17,619 bases of DNA, from contig JSYX01000675.1 in assembly GCA_000787465.1 (NCBI GenBank), positions 1-17,619 of the forward strand. Direction: 5' to 3'. The notes below the pieces were generated by a model, which saw nothing but the letters and a program-made list of their open reading frames with translations, ran no database searches and was not told the origin of the DNA. This document shows positions 1 through 9,167 of this stretch, in pieces. Made by a program: the position numbers and the translations under genes. How positions within the stretch are numbered: the first letter of the stretch is position 1; each line of letters begins with the position of its first letter. Origin of the DNA: Thermomucor indicae-seudaticae. Its lineage: Eukaryota; Mucoromycota; Mucoromycetes; Mucorales; Lichtheimiaceae.

Positions 1-383
1 TCCACCTTGAAAACGATCAAGAAGCAGCTTGCTTCTGCGCAGTGGTCGTCCGTTTCTGGCATTGGTGTTTCTGCCTTGATATAATGGTCACACACGTACT
101 GTTGATAAGACTGGATCCCTTGATTTTCAGATTACACCCACGCAGCTGACCTCTGATGGCTTCGAGGTGGATCATCAAGGACTCATCATGCAGTCACCTC
201 TTCCAATACGGCAGCATCTTGATACGTAGCGCTTCACAATTCTGGTCGTCCTGTTTGACCGCGCCCTGGCTGGACAGCATCCAGTACCTGACAGCACCTC
301 GATCAAACACAATATTCCGGGATGAGACCAGCGATCGGCGAAACGATTCGGACGAGGAGAAGGACCGGATTGTAGAAGCATAA
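1..383 (+). CDS. C-terminal exons of an unidentified protein (5' end outside window)
   Basis: Three exons are read at the window edge: 1 to 66 (or 51), 131-225 and 278-383 with stop TAA. The second intron (226-277, 52 nt, GT-AG) joins phase 2 to phase 1 correctly. The first intron has two identical GTTTCT donors, at 52 and 67; the one at 67 gives a 64-nt intron, closer to the local norm. The protein tail includes GFEVDHQGLIMQSPLPIRQ and ends in a charged segment, RRNDSDEEKDRIVEA. I do not recognise the family. If the second intron were retained, translation would stop at the TAG at 227-229. A poly(A) signal lies about 105 nt downstream. Confidence 0.55.
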
Positions 384-489
384 ACTGTGTGGCTGCTAGA
401 GTCGCCTTCACAGATGGCATCCTTTTCAAGGAAAACTAGGACGTGCTGTCAGCTCAAATCTAGCCGTAATGTGTCTCGAAATTGATGTG

Positions 490-495
490 AATAAA
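490..495 (+). promoter_or_regulatory. Candidate poly(A) signal AATAAA
   Basis: A canonical AATAAA sits 107 nt after the stop at 383 and before the next gene start at 554. It would end the transcript of the first gene. The stretch 384-553 holds nothing else I can identify. Confidence 0.5.
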
Positions 496-553
496 GTTTA
501 AACTTCATAAATTGACGGCTGCTAAATCAGTAGTTTGCTTAATCCTTGTCAAC

Positions 554-980
554 ATGATGAACGAGACCATAAAGCACTCCAAACAGCGCTTAGAGGGAAT
601 TCGCGTAGCTGGGAAAGATTGTCTACGGAGAAAAGCGTAGATAGTTCACTGTGGTTGAAACATGGGAAAAGGAAAATCAGATTGAGAACTACGATTTGAG
701 CAAAACCAGTCAGCAGGAGTTATGTTGACGATAGAATAGAATCAGATTATCAACTCACACCGGAACAAAGTCGCTCGATAGGGTGCCCGGACGATATACA
801 GCCTTTGATGAAACAATTAAGGTGTTCCTTGATTGGCTAGAGTTCATCCTGACAAGGGACCATCTGGACATAGCCATGCTTATATATGGTGTCATTGATA
901 GTCTTGATCATTGTGCCGAACAGAAAATGACTTTAGAGCAAAAGATGCGTAAGCAACAGTACCGAGATCTTCGGATGTGA
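554..980 (+). CDS. Small spliced gene, unknown 97-aa protein
   Basis: Exons 554-604, 681-723 and 781-980 give 294 nt in phase: 97 residues plus TGA. The start context is AACATGATG. Intron 2 is 57 nt, the local norm; intron 1 (76 nt, donor GTAGCT) is less certain. The protein begins MMNETIKHSKQRLEGIR and carries a hydrophobic helix-like stretch, FDETIKVFLDWLEFIL, then ends in a charged coiled segment, EQKMTLEQKMRKQQYRDLR. No known domain is recognised. The donor-like AT/GTGAGT at 979 could splice to an acceptor near 1068 and end at a TGA overlapping the RAD26 ATG, so the 3' end is not settled. It lies just upstream of RAD26 on the same strand. Confidence 0.45.
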
Positions 981-1080
981 GTGTAACCAGGCGACGGAAG
1001 TCCGACAAAATTGCTGTTAAGACTCATGCGTGGACAGTGCTGCGGTTTTTCCCACTTTTACCACACAGTAGCAACGTTTC

Positions 1081-4000
1081 ATGAGCCAGTTTTTCGACGA
1101 TAGCTCTTCACAGTCTTCACTTTCGGAGGCACGATCACTCTCAGAGGACGACACTGCAAGACGCAATGGTGAAGAAGATTCCAGCCGCCAAACTCCAACA
1201 TCGAACAGAACTGAGGTTACTGATCAGCTGCTCGACCTCGGTGTCAACCTCGTCGATCAGAATGTCCTAGAGAGGAAAATTATGGCTCAGGTGAATAGAC
1301 CATGCGCTGAAAATCGCTTGTTCGAAAATGACATTATCTGAGACATTACTTCGTAGGCTGAAGAAGCACTCGCTGAGCGTGATGATGCTCTTGACAAAAA
1401 ACGCCTTGAAAAGACACGCAAGAACATAAAGTAAGCCCGGGATACGCATTACAGAGGAGATATGCTGTTCTCAGATATCCATTCTAGTGCTGAAGAGGCG
1501 CAGTTAAAGGCGTTCAAAGGCAAATTGAAAGAGCATGTCAAGTCGGTTGCTGACAAGGAGAAACTTTTATCCAAAATCAATAAACATGTAAGAGCTATAC
1601 TGTGCAAACTGGGCATATACTATGGCTTACGAGGATGCTCTTATAGATTGCTCGCTTACGAAGCGCGAAAAGGGACGAGCAAGATATCCTGAAGCGCATG
1701 GCTGATCGCCAAGCCGCGCGAAAAAGGACATCTTCCGAAGCTGGTGAGATTTAAAAAGAAAGGATATGTTATACGATCTTGTTCTCTAAGTTTGCGAACT
1801 AGCAATCGACAGAAATGAAAGACAAGAAGGAGAATCGCTAAAAGATTACCTTATTCGAACGGGCAAAATCACGCCTTTCTCGCATTTAGATACCGAAACC
1901 AGTAAAGGGGTTCCTTTAGGTATTCCAGGTATGATAAGTACGAGATGCTATTTATGGATTCGAACTCGCCTTTTATTCACCTTGGAGTTCTCTCTAGGCT
2001 CTTCAAAGGTTCTTCCTGGAACTGTGAACGCGCCGGCCCCGCATCGGTATCTCAGACCGCATCATCCGATGCAAGTCTTTGATAATTTTTCAAGTAAAAA
2101 AGCTAAGAGCACCCCGAAAACGCGAGCCAGGTTGACGGAGCCTTCTCGGAAACGGAAGGCGCGGTCAGATGACGAATACGAGGAATCCAGTGCTGAAGAG
2201 GATGAGGACCAAGAAGCTGACATGTCAGACGATGAAGTCAAGTTTAAGCGCGGGCCTGGACGAACGGAGGAAGAGGATATTTTGGTTGATGATGGCAATG
2301 AAGCTAGCTATCAGGTATGCATGTATGATATTTGACTGCGCATCACTTTCTCTAATGTGGAAGTTAGAAACGACTTCATGAGTGGGTGCATAACAGGCGC
2401 TCGCTGCGACTTGAGTCGAACCAGGTAGCTACTCGTACAAGCGTCTCGTCTTCGATTTCTCACTTGTGTCCATTTTTACAGTCGGGAGATATGTGTTCGG
2501 ATGACTTGGAAGAGAATCAAGAAATGCAAGTCGAAACTGATCCCATGAGCGAGGTACATGAGCGACATCCTATCTACCCTGATGCAGAATTTGAAGGAAG
2601 TTTACGGATTCCGGGTGAGATATGGAACGATCTCTTCGACTATCAGAAGACTTGTAGGTGGAACATACCAATCTCGTTACGGAAAAGCTCACAGAAGGCT
2701 TTTAGGTACAAAATGGCTCTGGGAATTGCATTGTCAAAAAGTAGGAGGTATCATAGGAGACGAAATGGTAAGTACTGCTGAAGCTAATATCGCATTGCTC
2801 TATATCACTCAATGCTAATTTTGCTTTCGAATCAAAGGGTCTAGGAAAAACTGTACAAATGATCGCGTTTCTCGCCGGGTTGTATTATTCCAACGTCCTC
2901 GGTCCGGAAACGCCGACGATCGTCGTATGCCCAGCGACAGTGATGAAACAATGGGTGCAGGAATTCCATACCTGGTGGCCGCCTTTGCGGGTCGCTATCT
3001 TGCATAATACTGGAAGCGCGCTGCGCCAAGGAGAAGGTGGAAGCGAAGATTATGCTGGCTTGGAATCCGAGCATGAGCCATCTGATGAAGAATATATTCC
3101 CGATCGGCGCGGCCGAAATGTTAAAAAGCGATCGAAAAAGCAAAAGACGCAATCAAGGACTAGTATTCTGTCCACGAAAGCAGGCAAAGCTGCAGCGAAT
3201 CTTGTGGAGCGCTTCGTTAAACTCGGTATGTGCAGCCAGAGGCACAGGGTTAAATCAAGTAATTAACAAGTTTTCATGCAAGGTGGAGTTCTTATAACAA
3301 CATACAGTGGCGTGCAAAATTATCGTGAGATACTTTTGAAACATCGTTGGGGCTATGTAGTACTTGATGAAGGCCACAAGATCAGAAATCCAGACGCGGG
3401 GATAACGTTGGCTTGCAAGAAATTCAAGGTACCGAACTAACGGTTTCGCGATATACGCGTACTATGACTTACTGTAAAAAAAGACTCCCCATCGAATCAT
3501 TCTTTCAGGCACTCCGATCCAAAATAACCTTAAAGAGCTTTGGTCATTGTTCGACTTTATATTCCCGGGAAGACTTGGGGTTAGTGCGTCATCGAGGATT
3601 TTGCAGAATATTGTCTAACGCTTGAAAGCAGACATTGCCTGTCTTCCAGAGCCAGTTCTCGATACCCATTAGCATTGGCGGCTACGCGAATGCAACAAAC
3701 GTGCAAGTTCAAACAGCTTACAAATGCGCCTGCGTACTTCGGGATATGATAAATCCATACTTACTACGGCGCATGAAAGTCGATGTTGCAGCTGATTTGC
3801 CGAAAAAGAACGAGCAGGTCTTGTTCTGTAAACTGACAAAATCGCAGCGCGAATCATACGTTCAATTTATTCAATCAGAAGCCATGGATTCCATTCTTGA
3901 AGGGCGAAGACAAGTGCTATCCGGCATCGATATAGTGCGCAAAATATGTAATCATCCCGATCTCCTGAAAATTGCTACCGCTACATCAGTAAGTTTCCCG

Positions 4001-5539
4001 AGAACTATGGCCGTAACTTGCGTTTCTTAGAGCTACTGTATAGGATCCTAGTTATGGGGACCCAGAGAAAAGCGGCAAAATGGTTGTGGTCCGCGCATTG
4101 TTGGATCTCTGGAAACAACAGAATCACCGAGTGTTACTGTTTTGCCAGACTCGCCAGATGCTGGATATTCTCGAAATTATGATTCGACGCCTTGGGTACA
4201 ACTATCGCCGAATGGATGGTGCAACACCTGTCCATCATCGCATGAGCCTTGTCACCGAATTCAACACACATGATGATATTTACGTATTCTTGCTCACTAC
4301 AAAGGTTGGAGGGCTTGGATTGAATCTCACTGGAGCCAATCGAGTGATACTGTTCGACCCTGATTGGGTAAGTGAAATGATGCACCTTGGACATGGAATA
4401 AGTCAAATAATGATGGTATATAGAACCCCTCTACCGATGTGCAGGCACGAGAGCGAGCGTGGAGACTGGGACAAAAGAAGGACGTAACGATATATCGATT
4501 GATGACCAGTGGTACTATTGAGGAGAAAATCTATCACAGGCAGATCTACAAACAGTTCTTGACGAACAAAATCCTCAAAGATCCTAAGCAGAAGCGATTC
4601 TTCGACGTAAGAGGCTGTGTACTATATGCGTACAAGCGATCTAAAGCTTGTGTATAGGCAAGCAATCTAAAGTCTCTGTTCACCCTCGGTGCTGAGGATG
4701 CCACTGGCACAGAGACAGGACAGCTTTTCCAAGGCAGTGAGATAAAACCTGGCGATACACTGCCAGGAAGCAAGGAAAGCAAAGCACGAGAACGGTCCCA
4801 AGAAAACGCTGAGCATGAATCGCAACTGCGATCATTAACTGGTGTAGCCGGCATGGAGGAATTGTGGGTGCAACAAAAATGGATATAGAAACAATGAGCT
4901 AATCTATCTGCAAAAAAAAGCGAGCCAGAAGACAGCCAAGAAAAGGAGAGACATTCTCCCCAAGATACTAGAGGAGATGACGATGACGGTATCTTGAAAA
5001 GTCTATTTGAAATGACCGGTATTCACAGTGCTTTACAACATGATCAAATAATGGAAGCCAACGATCAGGAGCGGCTGCTTATTAATCGTGAAGGTAATTC
5101 AACAGATCGCGCGGATAGATATGTATATATACTCTGACCTATTGAACAGCTACGATCGTCGCCGAAAATGCCAAGGCTGCTATAAAGGAGTCTAGGCGGC
5201 AAAGGCGAATGATGGGTATCAGTACGCCGACGTGGACAGGACGCTCAGGTAAAAGCAGCTATTATAACCAGCGATCGCCAATTGCTAACTGGGATGATAG
5301 GTTATGCTGGTGCACCTCAACAAGGCACCATGACTCCTCCACCGCGATTTGGACAGAAAGTCCGTGCTGACTTTACTTCACGATCCGAATCTCCAACACC
5401 ATCATCCGAAGCGTCTGCACGGTTCGGCTCAGGTGCAATGTCGGGCTTCCGGACCGTGGGCAGTGATGCGTCAGCTCCTGTGTCCTCCAGCATGTTACTA
5501 GCTAAAATGCGCGAACGCAATCCAATGGGTCAACGTTAA
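1081..5539 (+). CDS. RAD26: RAD26/CSB (ERCC6) SNF2-family transcription-coupled repair ATPase
   Basis: SWI2/SNF2 translocase that binds stalled RNA polymerase II and starts transcription-coupled repair. Nineteen exons: 1081-1290, 1357-1430, 1488-1587, 1647-1743, 1803-1928, 1998-2314, 2368-2424, 2482-2653, 2706-2767, 2838-3225, 3283-3428, 3484-3579, 3632-3988, 4044-4367, 4424-4606, 4658-4863, 4921-5093, 5150-5248, 5301-5539. They total 3426 nt, 1141 aa (yeast Rad26 is about 1085). All 18 introns are GT-AG, 51-70 nt. Seen in order: N-terminal [11 protein letters not shown] (about 50-60); CSB-type [10 protein letters not shown] (177-186); an acidic/basic region (about 203-308); Walker A GLGKT (406-410); DEGH box (563-566); LSGTPIQNN (590-598); [12 protein letters not shown] (823-834); motif VI RAWRLGQ (853-859); C-terminal [13 protein letters not shown] (1001-1013). 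The start matches the conserved N-terminus. No defect is seen. The Helitron end lies 46 nt after the stop. Confidence 0.95.
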
Positions 5540-5585
5540 CTTCAGGGAGAACAACTATTCTCATATTTTCTTCTTTATATTCCAC

Positions 5586-5621
5586 TAGCGCTCTGCCCTC
5601 GCTTCGCTTCGGGGAGCGCTA
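5586..5621. repeat. Terminal hairpin of Helitron
   Basis: Arms TAGCGCTC (5586-5593) and GAGCGCTA (5614-5621) are perfect complements. An inner CCC/GGG pair (5596-5598 with 5611-5613) extends the stem, and the loop holds a TTCGC-rich stretch. Confidence 0.7.
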
Positions 5622-5660
5622 AAAGGGTCCTCGAAGCTATAATATCCACAAACGCAAAGG

Positions 5661-5666
5661 AATAAA
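5661..5666 (+). promoter_or_regulatory. Candidate poly(A) signal for RAD26, inside the Helitron
   Basis: AATAAA, 122 nt after the RAD26 stop. The 45 nt between the stop and the Helitron end contain no AATAAA, so this is the first canonical signal the RAD26 transcript would meet. Use in vivo is inference. Confidence 0.35.
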
Positions 5667-5811
5667 GGATCTAGAATCTTTTTTTTTTTTTTTATTTCGG
5701 CCTATTGCCAGGAGGAGTAGGAAATCAAGCCCAACCTTATGCCTTTATGTTTGACCTCGCGCGTTTCTGTGGCCGATTGGCCAACGGCGAAACAACACGC
5801 TCCGGATTGAC

Positions 5812-5838
5812 GCCTGTCACCACAGGCATAGTGGTGAC
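5812..5838. repeat. Short inverted repeats inside Helitron 3' region
   Basis: GTCACCAC (5816-5823) pairs with GTGGTGAC (5831-5838), and overlapping GCCTGT (5812-5817) pairs with ACAGGC (5822-5827). The two hairpins are mutually exclusive. They lie about 35 nt beyond the helicase stop. Confidence 0.5.
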
Positions 5839-5872
5839 CCACTAAAGGCATCTCCCCCTACCTAGAAATCAC

Positions 5873-6420
5873 TTAAACCCCCGGCAGTAGCGCTTCGCGG
5901 TACACAACGTTAGTAGTTCGCGATTGTGTATTATGATCCTCGCCCGAGTTCAAAGGGAGCAGACAGACGATCAAACAGTCTGGACAACGGACGCGAGAGA
6001 GTGCGACATACAGTTGTCCATGTGAAAATACAGGGCGTAATGAGCTGACAGTTGCTCGCTGCATAGTCTGTCCTTGTGCTTTGTTGATCGACATAGCGAA
6101 CACGTAATCGGAAACTGATGTCTCTTATTCCATATATTCCTTTTTAACCTTCGTTTCTTCTTGAACGTTTAAGCAATGAGTGGTTATCAAGTTGGTCCCT
6201 GTTAAGTGAGCTGATTCGTACACTTTCGCTCCAAGATCCTTCTGCGATTCGTTGGCGATCTGAAATGCATCGCTCAAGGCGCGTGAGAAGGAAAGAAAAT
6301 CTAACTGACATCCGCAGCAAAACGAAACTTCTCGCACATGTAGATGTGCTTCCAGTTCGCATTTGGGAACAAGTCATTCAGTCTGCCCGTTGGATCAACG
6401 AAACGTTCGTTGTCGGGTCG
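5873..6420 (-). pseudogene. Decayed PIF1-family (Helitron) helicase, C-terminal part
   Basis: The last 70-odd codons (6103-5873) read cleanly: FAMSINKAQGQTMQRA, then FSHGQLYVALSRVRCPDC and the Helitron-helicase type ending TNVVYREALLPGV. These match the final helicase motifs of PIF1/RepHel proteins, which unwind DNA during rolling-circle transposition. Just upstream (about 6104-6125) KRHQFPI is found in another frame, where KRRQFPIR should run straight into FAM, so there is a frameshift. Further upstream, SAHLTGTNLITT (about 6180-6220) resembles the family's GLCNGTRLVV segment, and GRLNDLFPN (about 6370-6400) may be an older piece, with stops between. It is non-functional; the C-terminal block is the best-preserved part. 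Confidence 0.75.
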
Positions 6421-6521
6421 ACAATGGCGTTGTAACCATCTTTCTAGTTGCGTTCCCGCTCTTGGCTAGGGATCTTTACGAACAAATATCAGTGATTACG
6501 TATTTATTCCAATATTAACAG

Positions 6522-7881
6522 CGATATTCATATTCGTTCGCCAACGGTGTCAGTTCAAACATTACCAGTGGAAATTCGTATTTGGAAGCCTACGTAATTA
6601 AAACGTACATTGAAGAGTAGCAGGCACATAGTGATCTAACCGACTTTCGTAGTGGACGTTGGGAACGGTGGACGTCGGCAAAACGCTGTACAACTTTTGC
6701 AAGTCATCAATAAAAGAGGCAAAGGCAAAGGCAAAGGCCAATCAATTATCCGATTTGAGATTACTGTGAGTACGCACCGCTATAACTGAAGGGACGCTAG
6801 ATGAGCATATCTTTCTCCATAGGGCACTGGACGATATCTATCTGTTCTCGACTGAAGCTCATATCGTCTTTGGATTTGCACTGTCATGACCCGGAAATAA
6901 GTGGCTCCGTATATACAGTGTCCGCTCGATATAGTGAGCAGTTATACAGTGATCGGATTTTGGGTCCACCGGGTTGATCACTATATCGAGCAGGCACTGT
7001 ATATGGTGCCATGAAGCTAGCAAGGTAAAATTGCGCATTCCGATCCATATTCTTCATGCTGGTAGTCCCTAATTCATCTCCCCTCCCCTGTAACACGTAG
7101 ATTGAATTCAACGACGAATACGAGGATCAAACATTCGCTATTGAAGGCAAAACGGTGACATTTCTCCAAGAGGCCATAGCCAACGGAAACCGATTAGAGC
7201 TTGCAGTCGCAAATATGCTTCATAGAATGTAAGCCTGAAGAATAGTATCGTGTTGTAACATCATATTTGACACTCACCGTTAGGATCCCTCAGTTACTTC
7301 TTGCAACAGTGGACAAGTCATTGGAGGACACAATGATCCATGCTTCGTCTCAGAACTACTTCAGTACATCTTCGGAAACGAGCCATTGTTAAGGCACCGT
7401 TGGTATGTTTATCAGACGTAAAGGCTAAAGCAATACTTTAAACAAATAATCGCTACCGTAGGGCCAATGGGCAATTAAGCTATAGACAACAAAAAACCCG
7501 AAGAACATGGATACTAGCCGGATTACGTTGTATATGTTCAGCAAGGTCATGCACGGGCAGATTTGATAATCGGCGAATTTAAGCCAATGTGTGGAAAAGC
7601 GGCTGGAATCGAGTCGGATGTCGTTAAATAAGGAAGAGAAATGATGATGTTGGATCACATCATTGAGAGCGCCATTCCGTCACCTGTTGTTTTGTGGTAT
7701 CATAGTTGACGGTACGTGTATACAGCACTTCCAAGGCTAATATATCTAAGTGAAAATCTTTATTCCAGGCAAGCAGTGGAGCACGTACAAGATGGACATC
7801 AAGGCGCCCAACGTGTACCGCTTCATCCGCTTGAACACCTGGCATGTGATACAAGACATAAACCAGGTTCAGCATGGCTAA
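6522..7881 (+). pseudogene. PD-(D/E)XK nuclease-like gene, inactivated
   Basis: Likely exons: 6522-6593, 6653-6765, 6823-7024 (interrupted by a MITE), 7101-7228, 7310-7402, 7462-7711, 7769-7881. Introns of 59, 57, 76, 81, 59 and 57 nt mostly join in phase. The fifth and sixth coding segments carry a PD-(D/E)XK-like signature: PDYVVYVQQ, then ADLIIGEFKPM with E (7575) and K (7581). The last exon reads YKMDIKAPNVYRFIRLNTW, typical in shape of fungal effector-like nuclease proteins (Crinkler/RHS-type; this link is from memory). Lesions: TGA at 6887; MITE at 6914; a frameshift after 7462 with TAG at 7515; TAA at 7629; one surplus T in the run 7690-7693. The N-terminus and start were not found. 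Upstream exons include NSYLEAY and DVGKTLYNFCKSS. Confidence 0.6.
6914..7001. mobile_element. Pogo/Tc1-mariner-type MITE, 88 bp
   Basis: Terminal inverted repeats start CAGTG: the first 22 nt (6916-6937) match the reverse complement of 6978-6999 at 20 of 22 positions and share CTCGATATAGTGA. TA dinucleotides flank both ends, as in pogo/Fot1/mariner insertions. Taking TA at 6912-6913 and 7002-7003 as the target duplication, removing 90 nt restores an exon that reads GNKWLRIWCHEASK to a GTAAAA donor in the right phase. The element has no coding capacity and carries in-frame stops. Confidence 0.75.
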
Positions 7882-8060
7882 TTGTTTATATCCACCACTA
7901 TCAGCACCCCCCAAACATTACATTTTCAAACGCAAATCACTGTAATAACTCGGGATGTCCTTTTGAGTTATATTGCTCCCCCTTCAATCATCGTTTTTCT
8001 CTGTATATTTCGAGCAAATCAGGGCTTATCACGTCTGCAGTCATCGAATGACACACCGTA

Positions 8061-8629
8061 ATGTTTGTATGGTATTCAAGGAAAGAAACAAGTGGACAAA
8101 TGCTGTCCACCTATGAGTCTGCTCTGTTCAGGTGCTCGGCAAGAACAGCAAGTTCCTTTTGCTTCCCATGGAAAAGCTACCCTCTTGACGAGCTCACCTG
8201 GGAACCAGTCGGGAACCTCCATGATTCTTCGCGAGTTCGATGCGGCACGAAGCCGTATACGAACAACAACACGTAGCCGTGGTGCTGAAAAGATAAATCG
8301 AAACTTTTCCGTACTCTCTACTTTTGCTTGACTGATGAACATAGTCTAAGTTGAGAAATTCTATGAGGAGAGGAGCGTGTGGCTCGCTTACGATAGGTTG
8401 ATCTGCGACAACGTGCTCAAGTCCATAGACCACGAATTCAAGCTTACGATCCAAGCCGCAAGCTACACGCAGCAAACCCAAGGCTACGGCCATATTTTAA
8501 GGTACACACACAGTGAAGCAACTTATTTTAAAGGCGCAAAGCATTGTAAATTGGTATGCGAAAGTACTCTTCCATGACCGCAAATGTTTTGAACAGGTAG
8601 CGCATAGCAAATCAAAGAGAAAGCGCTAA
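8061..8629 (+). pseudogene. Degraded chromodomain-like gene fragment
   Basis: Around 8163-8222 one frame reads WKSYPLDELTWEPVGNLHD, a good match to the chromodomain core (WKGYP..E.TWEP..NL) found in HP1-like proteins and Ty3/gypsy integrases. The following helix appears one frame over as ILREFDAARSRIRTTTRSR, so a frameshift separates them. The segment before the core (GKNSKFLLLP) is also out of frame. A plausible intron (about 8280-8350) leads to an exon 8351-8501 reading EKFYEERSVWLAYDRLI. A distant acceptor at 8607 would add SKSKRKR and a stop. Methyl-histone binding is the family role; this copy looks broken. It could be a retrotransposon integrase tail or a domesticated reader. Between 7882 and 8060 I see only AT-rich spacer. 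Confidence 0.5.
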
Positions 8630-8705
8630 AAGATTTGCCACAGCGACATATTCTTGCGTAAAGATTAATGCACCAGTACAACGACTTTGACGTAATTTGG
8701 ATCTT

Positions 8706-9167
8706 TTATTCTTCCTCGGATATTGATTGTCGCCTTAGAGGTTTATTCACGTCTTCACACGCATCGATCCATGCGGAATAAACATCAACAGGTTCGTCCA
8801 AATCTGTAAAATATTCCGGTAAAAATGGAGCATTATTAAACTGTCACAAGACGAAAAAAAGACTTACAGGTTATGGGACATTGCCAGTCAACATCGCAGA
8901 TCTTGCAGTGCAAATGACCGACTTTGTTTGAATGGTCACTACAGGAGAGAGTTCGAAGCTTAATAATGACTTTGCTCCATGGGATCTCGTGACATACATT
9001 TTGCATTCAACGCTCTTTTCGTGGTTGCAGAACAGGCAGTTAAACTGGGTGTCCAGCTTTGTTTTCAACTTTTTCACAGGTTTTCTCTTTGTTTTGCGTT
9101 TTCCCTGACCGCCGGTTGGTTCAATGAGTGTAATGTTCCGATGGATCCATCCGCGATGACTTACCAT
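8706..9167 (-). CDS. ELF1: Transcription elongation factor Elf1 (ELOF1)
   Basis: Small zinc-ribbon factor that rides on elongating RNA polymerase II and helps transcription-coupled repair. Exons on the minus strand: 9167-9165, 9104-8998, 8938-8868, 8803-8706, giving 279 nt, 92 aa (human ELOF1 83). Introns are 60, 59 and 64 nt, all GT-AG and in phase. The protein starts MGKRKTKRKPVKK, the family's basic tail; zinc ligands are C24, C27, C48 and C51; then CDVDWQCPITYLDEP and DVYSAWIDACE. The first coding exon is only the ATG, followed directly by GTAAGT. An upstream ATG at 9288 opens a 5' leader reading frame that is out of frame with Elf1. The stop codon TAA is part of an AATAAA. The C-terminus ends in SISEEE. 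Confidence 0.95.

Larger units (their letters stand above)
5585..6440 (-). mobile_element. Helitron 3'-terminal fragment (minus orientation)
   Basis: Reading the minus strand, a decayed PIF1-type helicase end (stop at 5873) is followed after 288 nt by a short hairpin (5586-5621) and CTAG at 5588-5585, then T. Helitrons end in a hairpin plus CTRR and insert between A and T, so this fits a 3' terminus. The hairpin reaches into the CTAG instead of sitting about 10 nt before it, as in some Helitron2/Helentron types. No Rep domain or 5' TC end is visible, so the element is truncated; the 6440 limit is only where helicase-like sequence fades. A 16-nt T run near 5680 lies inside. The interval between hairpin and helicase holds no other gene. 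Confidence 0.6.

Noticed and set aside
175..429. 84-codon minus-strand frame
   Set aside because: It is antisense to the spliced end of the first gene and has no splice or motif support.
2062..2298. Minus-strand Ser-rich frame
   Set aside because: Shadow of the acidic RAD26 exon 1998-2314.
6884..7111. 75-codon minus-str and frame
   Set aside because: It is built mostly from the MITE sequence and its flanks, so it is coincidental.
7284..7309. Frame mismatch between exons 7101-7228 and 7284-7402 as another lesion
   Set aside because: A later acceptor at 7308-7309 (GCAACAG) restores the phase, so no lesion is needed there.
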